A DNA stretch of 17,807 nucleotides from Candidatus Baldrarchaeota archaeon (GTDB taxonomy: Archaea > Asgardarchaeota > Baldrarchaeia > Baldrarchaeales > DXJG01): positions 1 through 17,807 of the forward strand of contig JAUQZC010000109.1 in assembly GCA_030587435.1 (NCBI GenBank), written 5' to 3'. This document shows positions 8,136 to 15,246 of this stretch, piece after piece. The position numbers and the translations under genes are program-made. The notes beneath the pieces were generated by a model that ran no database searches, was not told the DNA's origin, and worked only from the letters and a program-made list of their open reading frames with translations. Numbering within the stretch: position 1 is the first letter of the stretch; every line of letters begins with the position of its first letter.

Positions 8136-10817
8136 TCATGAAGCGTTATGTGTATACTTGTGAGTAATTCTAGGAGTTAATATTTCTTTTATTTTGATTA
8201 GCCGATTTTGCTTTATCGCGTACGCTGTTACCATTACCCATGCTATGCAACTTATAATGAAAATGATTTTACTACCTGCCGTGACTGTAACCTCTATTTT
8301 TATTTTGTGGACTCCTTTTGCTGTTTTTATGGCTATTAATTTTGGATATGCAATTTCTATTCGAGATGGTTCTCCGTCTACTGTTACTTTTAGTTTTTTA
8401 TCGTAAAGTATTGGTATTATTATCCAGTAATTCTGGGAAATGTTTATGCATATTTCCAGTGAGTTTGTTTTTTGTGTAATTTGAATGTTGTTAATTTTTT
8501 CTGTTTTAGTCGGTATGTCTTCTACGTTTTGCGGTATATAGTTTAGTGCGTATATTGGTGTGTAGTTTTCTATTTTGAATAGGTACTGTTGTGTATCGCT
8601 TTGCATTAGTGTTATTTGTTTTGTTGTGTTTGCTGTTTTGAGTAGTGTTTGTGTTATTTTTTGTGCTAGTTGTGGAAGTTGTGGGTCTTTTTCGTCTACT
8701 ATTATGTATTTTACTCCTAGGTATTTTAGGGTGTTTATTGTTTTTTCTGGGTTTTTTGTTATGTTTTTTTCTAGGTATGCGTATTTGTCGTAGGCTACTA
8801 GTGATCCTAGGAGTTGAAATACTTCTGGTGGGAGGCATTGGGGGTACCATCCGTTTAGTGTGGGGTGATCTGTGTATAGTGGTGTTATTGCTCCCCATGG
8901 TTCCCTTGGCAGGAAGAGTACTCTGAACCATTCTGGATCGTTCTTTATTGTTTGATATATTTTTGTGTATTTTTCTGGGTTTGGTCTGCTGTGCGGTTGA
9001 CATAGTGCTGCTGTGATTAGTGCCATTATGGTGAGTGTTATTAGGATTTTTTTGAAGTGTTTGTGTGTTTTTAGTTTTGAATAGTAGTATGCGCCCATGA
9101 AGATTACTATAAAACCGGATGTTGTGAGTGTTCTGTCTCCTCCGACTATTGAGAATGGGTAAAGTGGTATGCTTGAAAAGATTAAAGTAATTATTATTAT
9201 TATGGTGGTTATTTCAAGGATTTTCTCCCAGTACGGTTTTTTATGTTTAATGGTTTTCTTCCTAAATTTTAGGTATAAGAGGGCGGCTACTATATATGAT
9301 ACGATGAGTAGTTCTACTTGTAGGGTTGTTATTTTGTAGACGTTTTTTAGCCATTCAGCGATATATTTTGTTTGTGTTGCGGTGAAGAGGACTGGTAGCA
9401 TTGTTCCTTTTGTGGTTAGGAAGTTGTATAGGAAGGGTGATGTTAGTAGTGCTGTGAGTGTTCCGGTTTTAAAGAGTTTTTTTGGTTGTTTTTGTGTGAG
9501 TAGCCATATTGTTGTTAGTGTTGTTATCCAGAATCCTACTGCTAGGTTTAATAGTATTATTGTGGCTAGTGTTATTGCTGTTGTCACGATGTTTTTGTTT
9601 TGGTTTGTTCGGGTTGTTTTGTCAAGTTGTATGAGGTGTAACGGTATTATTGGGGTTGTTAGGGCTTGGCCTATTGAGCCCCACATGTAGAGGGGTACTG
9701 TGTGGGTTGGTGAGTATATGTAGATTGTTGCGAAGGTTATTGAGATGTTTTTGTTTTGTGTGAAGTGTTTTAGGGCTTTGTAGGTTGATATGTAGGCTAA
9801 TGGTGTTATTATGGCTAAAATGGTTTTTGTTGTTGTCCAGAATGGGAGTATTAGGGTTAGGGTTGCGATGATGTAGTATGGGAGGGGTGAGTATGTTCTT
9901 AGGAAGGGGTTTCCGAGGTACCATGTCCAGTCCCATTGTCCCCAGAGCCATGGGGGCAATGACTGTATTTGTTGTTTGAGGATCCATGCTTTGTATATGT
10001 GTGGTAGTATGTCGTTTCCTGTGTTTATTGGGTTGTTTTTTACTATCATGAGTAGGTAGGGTATTAAAACTAGTATGTGTGGTAGTATTTGTTTAATTTT
10101 GCTTTGAGTTTTGGTTTCCATTAGTTTTTGGTAGAGTTTCCAGTGTTTTTGTGCGCATTTTTCGGTTGACTTGTTTTCTGCAAGTTTTTTGAGTGCTTCT
10201 TGATATTTTTTTCTTTCTTTTTGGTTGTTTAGTAGTTCTATTGTTGTGTTTGCTAGTTCTTCTGTGTTTTTTGGGTCTACTAGTCTTCTGTTTTTTATGT
10301 TTTCTAGTTCTGCAAAGTGTAGTGTTTTTGCTGCTATTAACGGGGTTCCAAAACTTACTGCAAGTTGTAATATTCCGCTTGAGGAGTAATAGGATTTGCC
10401 CTTTTCGTAGGGTAGTATTAGTATGTCTGCTGCGTTGAAGTAGATGGGTAGTTCTTCGTCTGGTATGTATTTTGTTATGAATTTTACGTGGTTTTGAAGT
10501 TTTAGGGTTTTTACGAGTTTTTTTAGTTTTTTTAGGTATTGTTCTCCTTGGTATATTTTTCCTTTCTGTACTGTTCCTACTATTAGTAGGATTGTGTTTT
10601 GGGATTTTTCTACGATTTTTTGTAGGGCTTTTATAACGTTTTCGTAGCCTTTTCCTTTTCTTATTAGGCCAAATAGTAGGAGAATGTTTTTTCCTTGTAG
10701 GTTTAGTTTTCTTTTTGCTTCGTTTTTGTCTATTTTTGGTAGTTTTTTTACGTAGTGTGGTATTATCGTTACTTTGTGGGGTGGGATTTTGTACTGTTTT
10801 GTTAAGGTTTCTTTCAT
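8136..10817 (-). CDS. GT4 C-terminal half fused to PF10131-like GT-C membrane protein (3' part of a frameshifted gene)
   Basis: 893 codons from the first ATG. The frame is open back to 11093 but has no ATG, GTG or TTG between 10817 and 11093, and no Shine-Dalgarno site precedes 10817, so the real N-terminus is the fragment at 11083-11316. The extra upstream frame reads KVVHLQHEW, VITFHTVFS and SHKIIVHTQ, which is the missing GT4 N-domain. Residues 1-235 are the GT4 donor domain (LLFGLIRKGKGYENVIKAL; YYSSSGILQLAVSFGTPLI). From about 245 it becomes a polytopic membrane protein with a loop GNDILPHIYKAW, PPWLWGQWDW, YLGNPF, TYSPLPYY typical of PF10131/GT-C-like proteins, an outer domain with PTLNGWYPQ (about residue 655), and a final membrane helix before a basic tail. 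The coding strand is strikingly A/C-rich. First gene of the operon with DUF2079 and GT4. Probably a bifunctional glycosyltransferase if the frame is restored. Confidence 0.8.
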   Translation of the reverse strand: MKETLTKQYKIPPHKVTIIPHYVKKLPKIDKNEAKRKLNLQGKNILLLFGLIRKGKGYENVIKALQKIVEKSQNTILLIVGTVQKGKIYQGEQYLKKLKKLVKTLKLQNHVKFITKYIPDEELPIYFNAADILILPYEKGKSYYSSSGILQLAVSFGTPLIAAKTLHFAELENIKNRRLVDPKNTEELANTTIELLNNQKERKKYQEALKKLAENKSTEKCAQKHWKLYQKLMETKTQSKIKQILPHILVLIPYLLMIVKNNPINTGNDILPHIYKAWILKQQIQSLPPWLWGQWDWTWYLGNPFLRTYSPLPYYIIATLTLILPFWTTTKTILAIITPLAYISTYKALKHFTQNKNISITFATIYIYSPTHTVPLYMWGSIGQALTTPIIPLHLIQLDKTTRTNQNKNIVTTAITLATIILLNLAVGFWITTLTTIWLLTQKQPKKLFKTGTLTALLTSPFLYNFLTTKGTMLPVLFTATQTKYIAEWLKNVYKITTLQVELLIVSYIVAALLYLKFRKKTIKHKKPYWEKILEITTIIIIITLIFSSIPLYPFSIVGGDRTLTTSGFIVIFMGAYYYSKLKTHKHFKKILITLTIMALITAALCQPHSRPNPEKYTKIYQTIKNDPEWFRVLFLPREPWGAITPLYTDHPTLNGWYPQCLPPEVFQLLGSLVAYDKYAYLEKNITKNPEKTINTLKYLGVKYIIVDEKDPQLPQLAQKITQTLLKTANTTKQITLMQSDTQQYLFKIENYTPIYALNYIPQNVEDIPTKTEKINNIQITQKTNSLEICINISQNYWIIIPILYDKKLKVTVDGEPSRIEIAYPKLIAIKTAKGVHKIKIEVTVTAGSKIIFIISCIAWVMVTAYAIKQNRLIKIKEILTPRITHKYTHNAS

Positions 10818-11082
10818 TTTCTGTGTGTGTACTATTATTTTGTGGCTTGATAGAGCGTAGAGTTTTGTTAAGAGTTTTATAGTGTTTTTTACGATTGTTA
10901 GGGGGTATTTTATGTTGAAGGTTTTAAGTGTGTCTTTTTTGAGGTGTTTGAGGCTGAAAACTGTGTGAAAAGTGATTACTATTTTTTTGTTTAGGAGTTT
11001 TAGTAAGAGGAGTAGGAAGGCGTAGATTAGGTTTGCAGCTAGGGAGTCGAAAATTAGCCATTCATGTTGAAGATGTACTACT

Positions 11083-11316
11083 TTAATTTTTTTTTAATAT
11101 TTTGCGGAAAATGTTTATTGGGGAGAGAATGTTTAAGCCTTTTTTCCATGTTTTTTCGTATCGGAGTTTTCCTTCGTGGGGTGTTTCGGAGAGTACAATG
11201 ATTTTATTGCTTTTGTTTTCTGGTAACGCTCCGTAGAGGTTTTCTGTGTAGATTCCTATTCCACATTTTGATGATGGTGATGTACTTATGATGGCTATTT
11301 CTGCTTCTTGCTTCAC
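11083..11316 (-). pseudogene. N-terminal fragment (77 codons) of the GT4/GT-C fusion gene, cut off by a frameshift
   Basis: Starts at GTG 11316 and encodes the first beta-strand and glycine loop of a GT4 enzyme: AEIAIISTSPSSKCGIGIYT, then ENLYGALP. This closely matches the N-terminus of the paralogue at 4832-6019 (RTGIAIYSHKLY). It ends at TAA within an A9 run. Removing one A would read ILKK-IKVVHLQHEW and continue without interruption into the 893-codon frame, giving about 1059 residues. A TATA candidate (complement of 11354-11362, TTTAAATAG) lies about 40 nt upstream, giving a short leader. It may be a pseudogene, an assembly error in a homopolymer, or a gene expressed through slippage; the sequence alone does not decide. 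Confidence 0.8.
11087..11095 (-). other. A9 homopolymer at the frameshift junction (slippage candidate)
   Basis: The plus strand has nine T at 11087-11095, so the mRNA reads TTAAAAAAAAATTAAAG. Upstream frame: TTA AAA AAA AAT TAA (stop). Deleting one A gives TTA AAA AAA ATT AAA GTA, which continues the GT4 N-domain. Runs of nine or more A are known sites of polymerase slippage and also common assembly-error sites. Confidence 0.85.
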
Positions 11317-11590
11317 TGTATGTCACATCCAAGCATAGAAATTCATAATTAAACTATTTAAAAAAACTATAGTTATTATAGTTTACGGTGATGTGTGCTC
11401 TTATATTGTGCAGATCTGGATGCTTTCTTGAAACTACTAGGACTTTTGAAACAATTTGGAGAGGACGCGAACAGACTAAACATTTTGCTACGTGATTAAT
11501 TTTTAGCGAAAGGATTAATTGTTTAGGGATTAAGTATACATATTAGAAGAAGTGTTATTTTTTGAGAAGTGCTCATGGTTAGACTGTTTA
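11317..11590. promoter_or_regulatory. 274-nt region between GT fusion gene and GT2-GtrA gene: promoter and a doubtful small ORF
   Basis: The left part contains the TATA-like TTTAAATAG (minus, 11354-11362) for the fusion gene and an AT repeat TATAGTTATTATAGTTTA (about 11369-11386). The middle has a short plus-strand frame (11395-11499). The right part is the 3' flank of the GT2 gene, with a short near-repeat GGATTAA / GGGATTAA and T-rich runs. No RNA gene recognised. Confidence 0.4.
11395..11499 (+). CDS. possible 34-codon small ORF, unrecognised
   Basis: A GTG-started frame between two minus-strand genes. The predicted peptide looks like a leucine-rich amphipathic helix (DAFLKLLGLLKQFGEDANRL). 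An AT-rich TATA candidate lies about 30-40 nt upstream, but there is no Shine-Dalgarno site. It could be a small helical protein, the remnant of a longer gene, or chance. Confidence 0.18.
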   Translation: MLLYCADLDAFLKLLGLLKQFGEDANRLNILLRD

Positions 11591-12679
11591 TTATCTAGTT
11601 TTCCATGTCAGCCAGATGTTCATTGCATAATTCCATATAACCGCTCCGATTGAACCAAAAAAGTTTGAAACAAAGTAATAAACGTCAAATACGTTTGTAA
11701 ATAAGCATAAAACACCAATATTTATTAATATACCACCAAAGCAAAATGCATTGTATTTAAGCGCTCTCAACACAGGGTTAGTAGGTCTTTTAACTCGTTC
11801 ACCCTTCAGAACCCATATCTCACTTAAAGCAAAACTAAATAAGATCATAGCTTCCAAACTCAAAATAGAAGAATAAATATAGTTTAGAGAAAAGTAGTTT
11901 GTTAAAATAAAGAAGAAAAACATATTCACAAACAATGCTAACACACTAATTACCATGTATCTAACTAATTTCATAACTTCCCCTACAGTCTCCGAAAGCC
12001 TATACAGATGCCTCAAAAAGTTCGTATATTCTCCTAAATTCAACTTACTTTTTCCCATTCCTCTTGTTTCAAATGTGAATGGCACTTCTGAAACATCTTC
12101 ATATTTTCCCTTAACCAGAATTTCAAGAAGAATCTTATATCCAACAGGATTTAACTCAACATCCTCAACAACATCTCTTCTAATAATAAAATATCCTGAA
12201 AGAGGATCCTTTATACCTCTCGCCTGTGGAACCAAAACCTTAGTCAAAAATCTAGCACCTTTAGATACAATTTTCCGCTTCAAACCCCAATTCTCTATTT
12301 TACCCCCCTTAATATATCTACTTGCAATCACGATATCCTTACCATTTTTCGCCTCTTCTATCAGATTAGGTAATATTTCAGGCGGATGCTGTAAATCAGC
12401 ATCCATTACGCCTAAAAATTCCCCAGAAGCATGCTTAAAACCTTCAATAACCGCTGAGGATAAACCCAATTTACCTTTACGTTTAACTACCTTTATCGGA
12501 TATTGTTTAGATAATTCTTCAGCAACTTTCCAAGTTTCATCGGGACTATTATCATCGACCACGATAATTTCATAACTACAGTAGCCACTTAGAGCATCGT
12601 GAATCCTCTTTACAAGTACGGGAAGATTTTCCCTTTCATTATACGTTGGAATAATTAATGATAACACTGGTTTTTCCAT
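11591..12679 (-). CDS. dolichol-phosphate mannosyltransferase-like GT2 with C-terminal GtrA membrane domain
   Basis: 362 residues. N-terminal GT2 (DPM1-like) catalytic domain: IIPTYNERENL (9-19), VVDDNSPDET (40-49, D42/D43), GLSSAVIEGF (72-81), MDADLQHPPE (92-101, the DxD motif), ASRY (119-122), DPLSGYFIIRRDV (about 158-170) and RGMGKSKLNL. From about residue 238 (VRYMVISVLALFVNM) to the end are four hydrophobic segments of the GtrA family, ending in WNYAMNIWLTWK. Such fusions make polyprenyl-phosphate-mannose or -glucose and anchor it, possibly aiding flipping, so it would supply the lipid-linked donor for the GT-C proteins nearby; that link is inference. The ATG at 12679 has GAGGGA five bases upstream, and a perfect 8-bp dyad lies 53-74 nt upstream. 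Transcribed separately from the operon downstream. Confidence 0.93.
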   Translation of the reverse strand: MEKPVLSLIIPTYNERENLPVLVKRIHDALSGYCSYEIIVVDDNSPDETWKVAEELSKQYPIKVVKRKGKLGLSSAVIEGFKHASGEFLGVMDADLQHPPEILPNLIEEAKNGKDIVIASRYIKGGKIENWGLKRKIVSKGARFLTKVLVPQARGIKDPLSGYFIIRRDVVEDVELNPVGYKILLEILVKGKYEDVSEVPFTFETRGMGKSKLNLGEYTNFLRHLYRLSETVGEVMKLVRYMVISVLALFVNMFFFFILTNYFSLNYIYSSILSLEAMILFSFALSEIWVLKGERVKRPTNPVLRALKYNAFCFGGILINIGVLCLFTNVFDVYYFVSNFFGSIGAVIWNYAMNIWLTWKTR

Positions 12680-12731
12680 ATATCTCCCTCAAACCTTACA
12701 ATCCTTCACTGCAAAATCTTTACCAACTAAT

Positions 12732-12753
12732 ATGTTAAGTTTGTGCTTAACAT
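12732..12753. promoter_or_regulatory. perfect 22-nt dyad ATGTTAAG-N6-CTTAACAT upstream of the GT2-GtrA gene
   Basis: Both arms (12732-12739 and 12746-12753) match perfectly. It lies upstream of the minus-strand ATG at 12679, close to candidate TATA sequences (12729-12740 or 12757-12775). Depending on which is used it is an operator over the promoter or a hairpin in the leader. Confidence 0.45.
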
Positions 12754-12918
12754 GAAAGCATATAATACATAAATTACATCATATAATAACTCTTACTTTC
12801 GGTCTATCTATCGACATAACATAGCGTCTTAATCATAGTAAAATATTTGTCGTCTCTTTCTTCCCTCTAATCAATTTTATAACGAAGAATTGTAGTAAAA
12901 TATAACAAATCCAATTCA

Positions 12919-12956
12919 TTTAAATATTCAATGAATCTTAAATTTTATATTGAGGT
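12919..12956 (+). promoter_or_regulatory. TATA box and Shine-Dalgarno site deciding the start of the zinc-ribbon gene
   Basis: TTTAAATA (12919-12926) would place transcription start near 12949, downstream of the first in-frame ATG (12931). GAGGT (12952-12956) sits 7 nt before ATG 12964. Both favour 12964 as the true start. Confidence 0.6.
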
Positions 12957-12963
12957 AAAAGAG

Positions 12964-13407
12964 ATGAACAAAGCTACCAAAAGCTCCTACTACGTGAAAT
13001 GTAGAGAATGTGGATGGGAAGGTTACACTCTACTCAGAGGCTATGGTAGCAACGGTTATCTATATCTGGAGTGTGAGAACTGTGGAGCAAGAAACCTCTA
13101 CATAAATCCACCACCGAAAAATAACGGAAAAATATACATTGGAGGAACAATACTACACGACCTAGCACACATAGTCTCCAAGTTAGTCCTCCTCGGCGCT
13201 CATCAAGTTAAAATCACACTGGAAAACGGCTGGACATGGCTAAACAACCAGCCAAAACTAAAAAAATATACCCTAGGAGGGGGGTTCGTAGTTTCCCTAC
13301 TACTAATAGCCTGCCTAATAACATTTAGAACATATTTCCTTCAATTCTTAGTAGCCACAATAGGCACAATAGCCAGCACCCTAGCACTAATTTTCCGAAA
13401 AGAATAA
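12964..13407 (+). CDS. zinc-ribbon membrane protein of unknown function
   Basis: 147 residues from the preferred start (158 if ATG 12931 is used). The N-terminus has a CxxC...CxxC zinc ribbon: C13-C16 (CRECGWEG) and C37-C40 (CENCGARN). A short linker with PPPKNN, a central LHDLAHIVSKLVLLGAHQVK segment and a charged stretch follow. Two hydrophobic helices close the protein (about 103-120 and 122-141), with only RKE after the last. I do not recognise a named family. The layout suggests a metal-binding sensor or adaptor tethered to the membrane. It stands alone between the glycan locus and the RHH/phosphodiesterase pair, and its coding strand is A/C-rich like the genes to its right. Convergent with the RHH gene. 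Confidence 0.7.
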   Translation: MNKATKSSYYVKCRECGWEGYTLLRGYGSNGYLYLECENCGARNLYINPPPKNNGKIYIGGTILHDLAHIVSKLVLLGAHQVKITLENGWTWLNNQPKLKKYTLGGGFVVSLLLIACLITFRTYFLQFLVATIGTIASTLALIFRKE

Positions 13408-13517
13408 CCTAATCAGTTACAGTATCCCTTTAACTTTTAAATAACTATAATCCGCAAAATTCACCATCAATTTACGAAAATAGCAGTAAACCCTAGATTA
13501 CAATTATTTTACTAATT

Positions 13518-13703
13518 TTATTTGTATCCGAGGGCTCTTAGTCTTCGATCTAAATCGTCTGATTCAAGGTCGGCTAAGTGCTTTCTAATGAGGAAGATGA
13601 TGTATTCGGTTGGGCTTCTGTAACCGGAGTCTTTTAAGGCTTTTTCTAAACGTTCATATAGAGGCTTAGGAATAGAGATATTTACATATTTAACCTTAGC
13701 CAT
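13518..13703 (-). CDS. small ribbon-helix-helix (CopG-like) DNA-binding protein with RLRALGYK tail
   Basis: 61 residues from ATG 13703, which has AGGGGA 7 nt upstream; an in-frame ATG at 13733 is less likely. The N-terminus MAKVKYVNISIPKPLYERLE gives the antiparallel beta-strand (YVNISIP) and helix 1 of an RHH fold, and GYRSPTEYIIFLIRKHLADL forms the turn and helix 2. The C-terminus ends DLDRRLRALGYK, matching the tail of the other RHH protein (16075-16326, ERLRALGYID). RHH proteins bind operators as dimers or tetramers and usually regulate their own promoter. No toxin gene is adjacent; the divergent neighbour is the phosphodiesterase, whose promoter it may share and control (inference). Confidence 0.75.
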   Translation of the reverse strand: MAKVKYVNISIPKPLYERLEKALKDSGYRSPTEYIIFLIRKHLADLESDDLDRRLRALGYK

Positions 13704-13784
13704 AACAATTCCCCTAAAATAAATCAACAGCAAAAAATAAAAAACTAATGCAACAACGCATCAACCCTTCAAGGAAGTAGAAAA
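13704..13784. promoter_or_regulatory. 81-nt shared divergent promoter of RHH and phosphodiesterase genes
   Basis: A central A/T tract (about 13727-13745) can serve as TATA for both directions. ATGC-AACAAC-GCAT (13748-13761) is a small dyad near the predicted transcription start of the phosphodiesterase gene, a possible RHH operator. AAGGAAG (13771-13777) is the ribosome-binding site of the plus gene. Confidence 0.4.
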
Positions 13785-15167
13785 ATGAAAGTCCTAGTTA
13801 TAGGATCGGATGGCATGTCACCTATACTGGTTGAAAAATGGATGGAGAAATTGCCAACCTTAAGAAAAATCAAAAAAGAAGGAATACTCGGGAAAACAAT
13901 ACCACCAATACCAGCGCAAACCCCAGTAGCATGGACAACATTCATGACAGGGGTAAACCCGGGTAAACATGGAATATTCAGCTTCACAACAAGAAAAATA
14001 GGAACCTATAAGAGAAAAATCAACACACCAGACAAAATAAAAACAAAAACACTATGGAAGATCCTGAGTGAACACGGGAAAAGGGTAGGTGTAATAAACG
14101 TCCCCATGTCAAAAACAGAAAATCTAAACGGATTTATAATACCAGGTTTCTTAGCAAAAAGGGAAGGAATACCATACCCATCCAGAGTAAGAGAAAAATT
14201 ACAAAAGAAATTTGGAATAAAACGGTTTATAGGAGATGTGGAGGTAGAAATACTTCAAAGGGTCAAAGAAGAACCGGACAAGTTTTTTGAAAGAGTAAAT
14301 GAAATCACAGATATGCAAAGAGACATAAGTTTGTTTCTTTTAGAGGAAGAGAAATGGGATTTCTTTATGACCGTTTTTATGGGGACAGATCGAATACAAC
14401 ACTTCTTCTGGAAAAACGTAGATGAAAACCATCCAGAATATGAGAGAAACGAGTTCACATTTAAAGTCGAAAAATACTATAAAAAAATGGATAAAATAAT
14501 TTCAGGATTTCTCAAAAACATAGACTTGGAAGAAACTCTTTTTATATTCCTCTCGGATCACGGTTTCTGCCCAGTACACAGCGAAGTACTAGTCAACTGC
14601 CTACTACACAAACAAGGCTTTGCAAAAGGAGGAGCAGAAGGAAATGTAGATGACAAAAATAGTATAGCTGTAGCATATGAGTATGGTGACATATGGCTAA
14701 ACTTAGAGGGAAGAGAGCCAAACGGAAAAATACAAGTCAAAGAATATAATAATGTGGTTCAAAAAATCAAAGAGTATCTAGAGAAAATTGAGGTAGATGG
14801 GCAAAAAGTGGTAAAACGTGTGGTTACGAGGGACGTGTATTGGGGACCCTATGTGGATGAGGCCCCCGATTTAATAGTATTCTTTAATCCAGGTTGGCAA
14901 GCAAGTCGAAGCAAAGCAAAGAAATACAAAGACGAGAAATGCATTATTAGGTCAGAGAAGTGGAGTGGGGGACACGATGGAACTCATGATCCTAAAGATG
15001 TGCCCGGTATATTGGCTTTGCTTGGGTCTAATGTTTCGAGTGTCTTGAAAATCGAGGTTAACCTTTACGATTTAGCTCCAACGGTATTAAAGGCCTTAGA
15101 AGTTTCGGTGCCTAGTTATATTGATGGAAAACCTATTTGGCATGGTGATACTAATTTTACCACTTAA
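13785..15167 (+). CDS. type I phosphodiesterase / nucleotide pyrophosphatase (alkaline phosphatase superfamily)
   Basis: 460 residues, no signal peptide, so probably cytoplasmic. Metal-site and nucleophile residues of the PF01663 family are all visible: D9 (VIGSDGM), T46 in AQTPVAWTTF as the likely nucleophile, D202 and H206 (GTDRIQHFFW), D258 and H259 (FLSDHGF), and H401 in GGHDGTHDPKD. NPGKHGIFSF (58-67) is also typical. The family hydrolyses phosphodiester or pyrophosphate bonds in nucleotides, nucleotide sugars or similar compounds; archaeal members occur near polysaccharide and sulfur genes, but the substrate cannot be read from sequence. ATG 13785 follows AAGGAAG by 7 nt. Codon use changes inside the gene: A/C-ending codons dominate up to about 14800, then T/G-ending ones (GTT, GCT, TTG, GGT) near the 3' end. 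It lacks the LRALGY tail seen in the neighbouring RHH proteins. Confidence 0.9.
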   Translation: MKVLVIGSDGMSPILVEKWMEKLPTLRKIKKEGILGKTIPPIPAQTPVAWTTFMTGVNPGKHGIFSFTTRKIGTYKRKINTPDKIKTKTLWKILSEHGKRVGVINVPMSKTENLNGFIIPGFLAKREGIPYPSRVREKLQKKFGIKRFIGDVEVEILQRVKEEPDKFFERVNEITDMQRDISLFLLEEEKWDFFMTVFMGTDRIQHFFWKNVDENHPEYERNEFTFKVEKYYKKMDKIISGFLKNIDLEETLFIFLSDHGFCPVHSEVLVNCLLHKQGFAKGGAEGNVDDKNSIAVAYEYGDIWLNLEGREPNGKIQVKEYNNVVQKIKEYLEKIEVDGQKVVKRVVTRDVYWGPYVDEAPDLIVFFNPGWQASRSKAKKYKDEKCIIRSEKWSGGHDGTHDPKDVPGILALLGSNVSSVLKIEVNLYDLAPTVLKALEVSVPSYIDGKPIWHGDTNFTT

Positions 15168-15217
15168 AAACAACAGTGCTGTTTTATTCAATTTTTTGTG
15201 GGAAATTTTTATATAGT
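15168..15217 (+). promoter_or_regulatory. T-rich terminator of the phosphodiesterase gene followed by vapBC promoter
   Basis: After the stop, a short AACA/TGTT inverted repeat and T-rich tract (15181-15197) resemble an archaeal terminator. GAAA then TTTTTATATAG (15203-15217) forms a BRE/TATA pair placing the start near 15238, just before the ATG at 15247. Confidence 0.55.
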
Positions 15218-15246
15218 GGGATATTATTTGTATATAGGTGGGATTC

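Larger units (their letters stand above)
12680..12963. promoter_or_regulatory. divergent intergenic region between GT2-GtrA and zinc-ribbon genes
   Basis: Contains the 8-bp dyad (12732-12753), minus-strand TATA candidates near 12729-12775, and the plus TATA at 12919-12926. The stretch 12790-12915 is AT-rich, with no recognised gene, RNA or repeat. Confidence 0.45.

Noticed and set aside
8506..9003. 165-codon minus-strand frame rich in K, T, N, R
   Set aside because: Lies wholly inside the GT4/GT-C fusion gene in another frame; its composition (runs of basic and polar residues) is a by-product of the A/C-rich coding strand, and it has no conserved motif.
8560..9900. Repetitive-looking T/G-rich DNA (many TTTTGTGTT-like words)
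   Set aside because: No constant repeat unit or spacing; it is biased codon use of a long A/C-rich coding strand, not a tandem repeat or CRISPR array.
11955..12575. 206-codon plus-strand frame
   Set aside because: Antisense to the DPM1-like domain of the GT2-GtrA gene, whose motifs are all intact; no recognisable domain or start signal.
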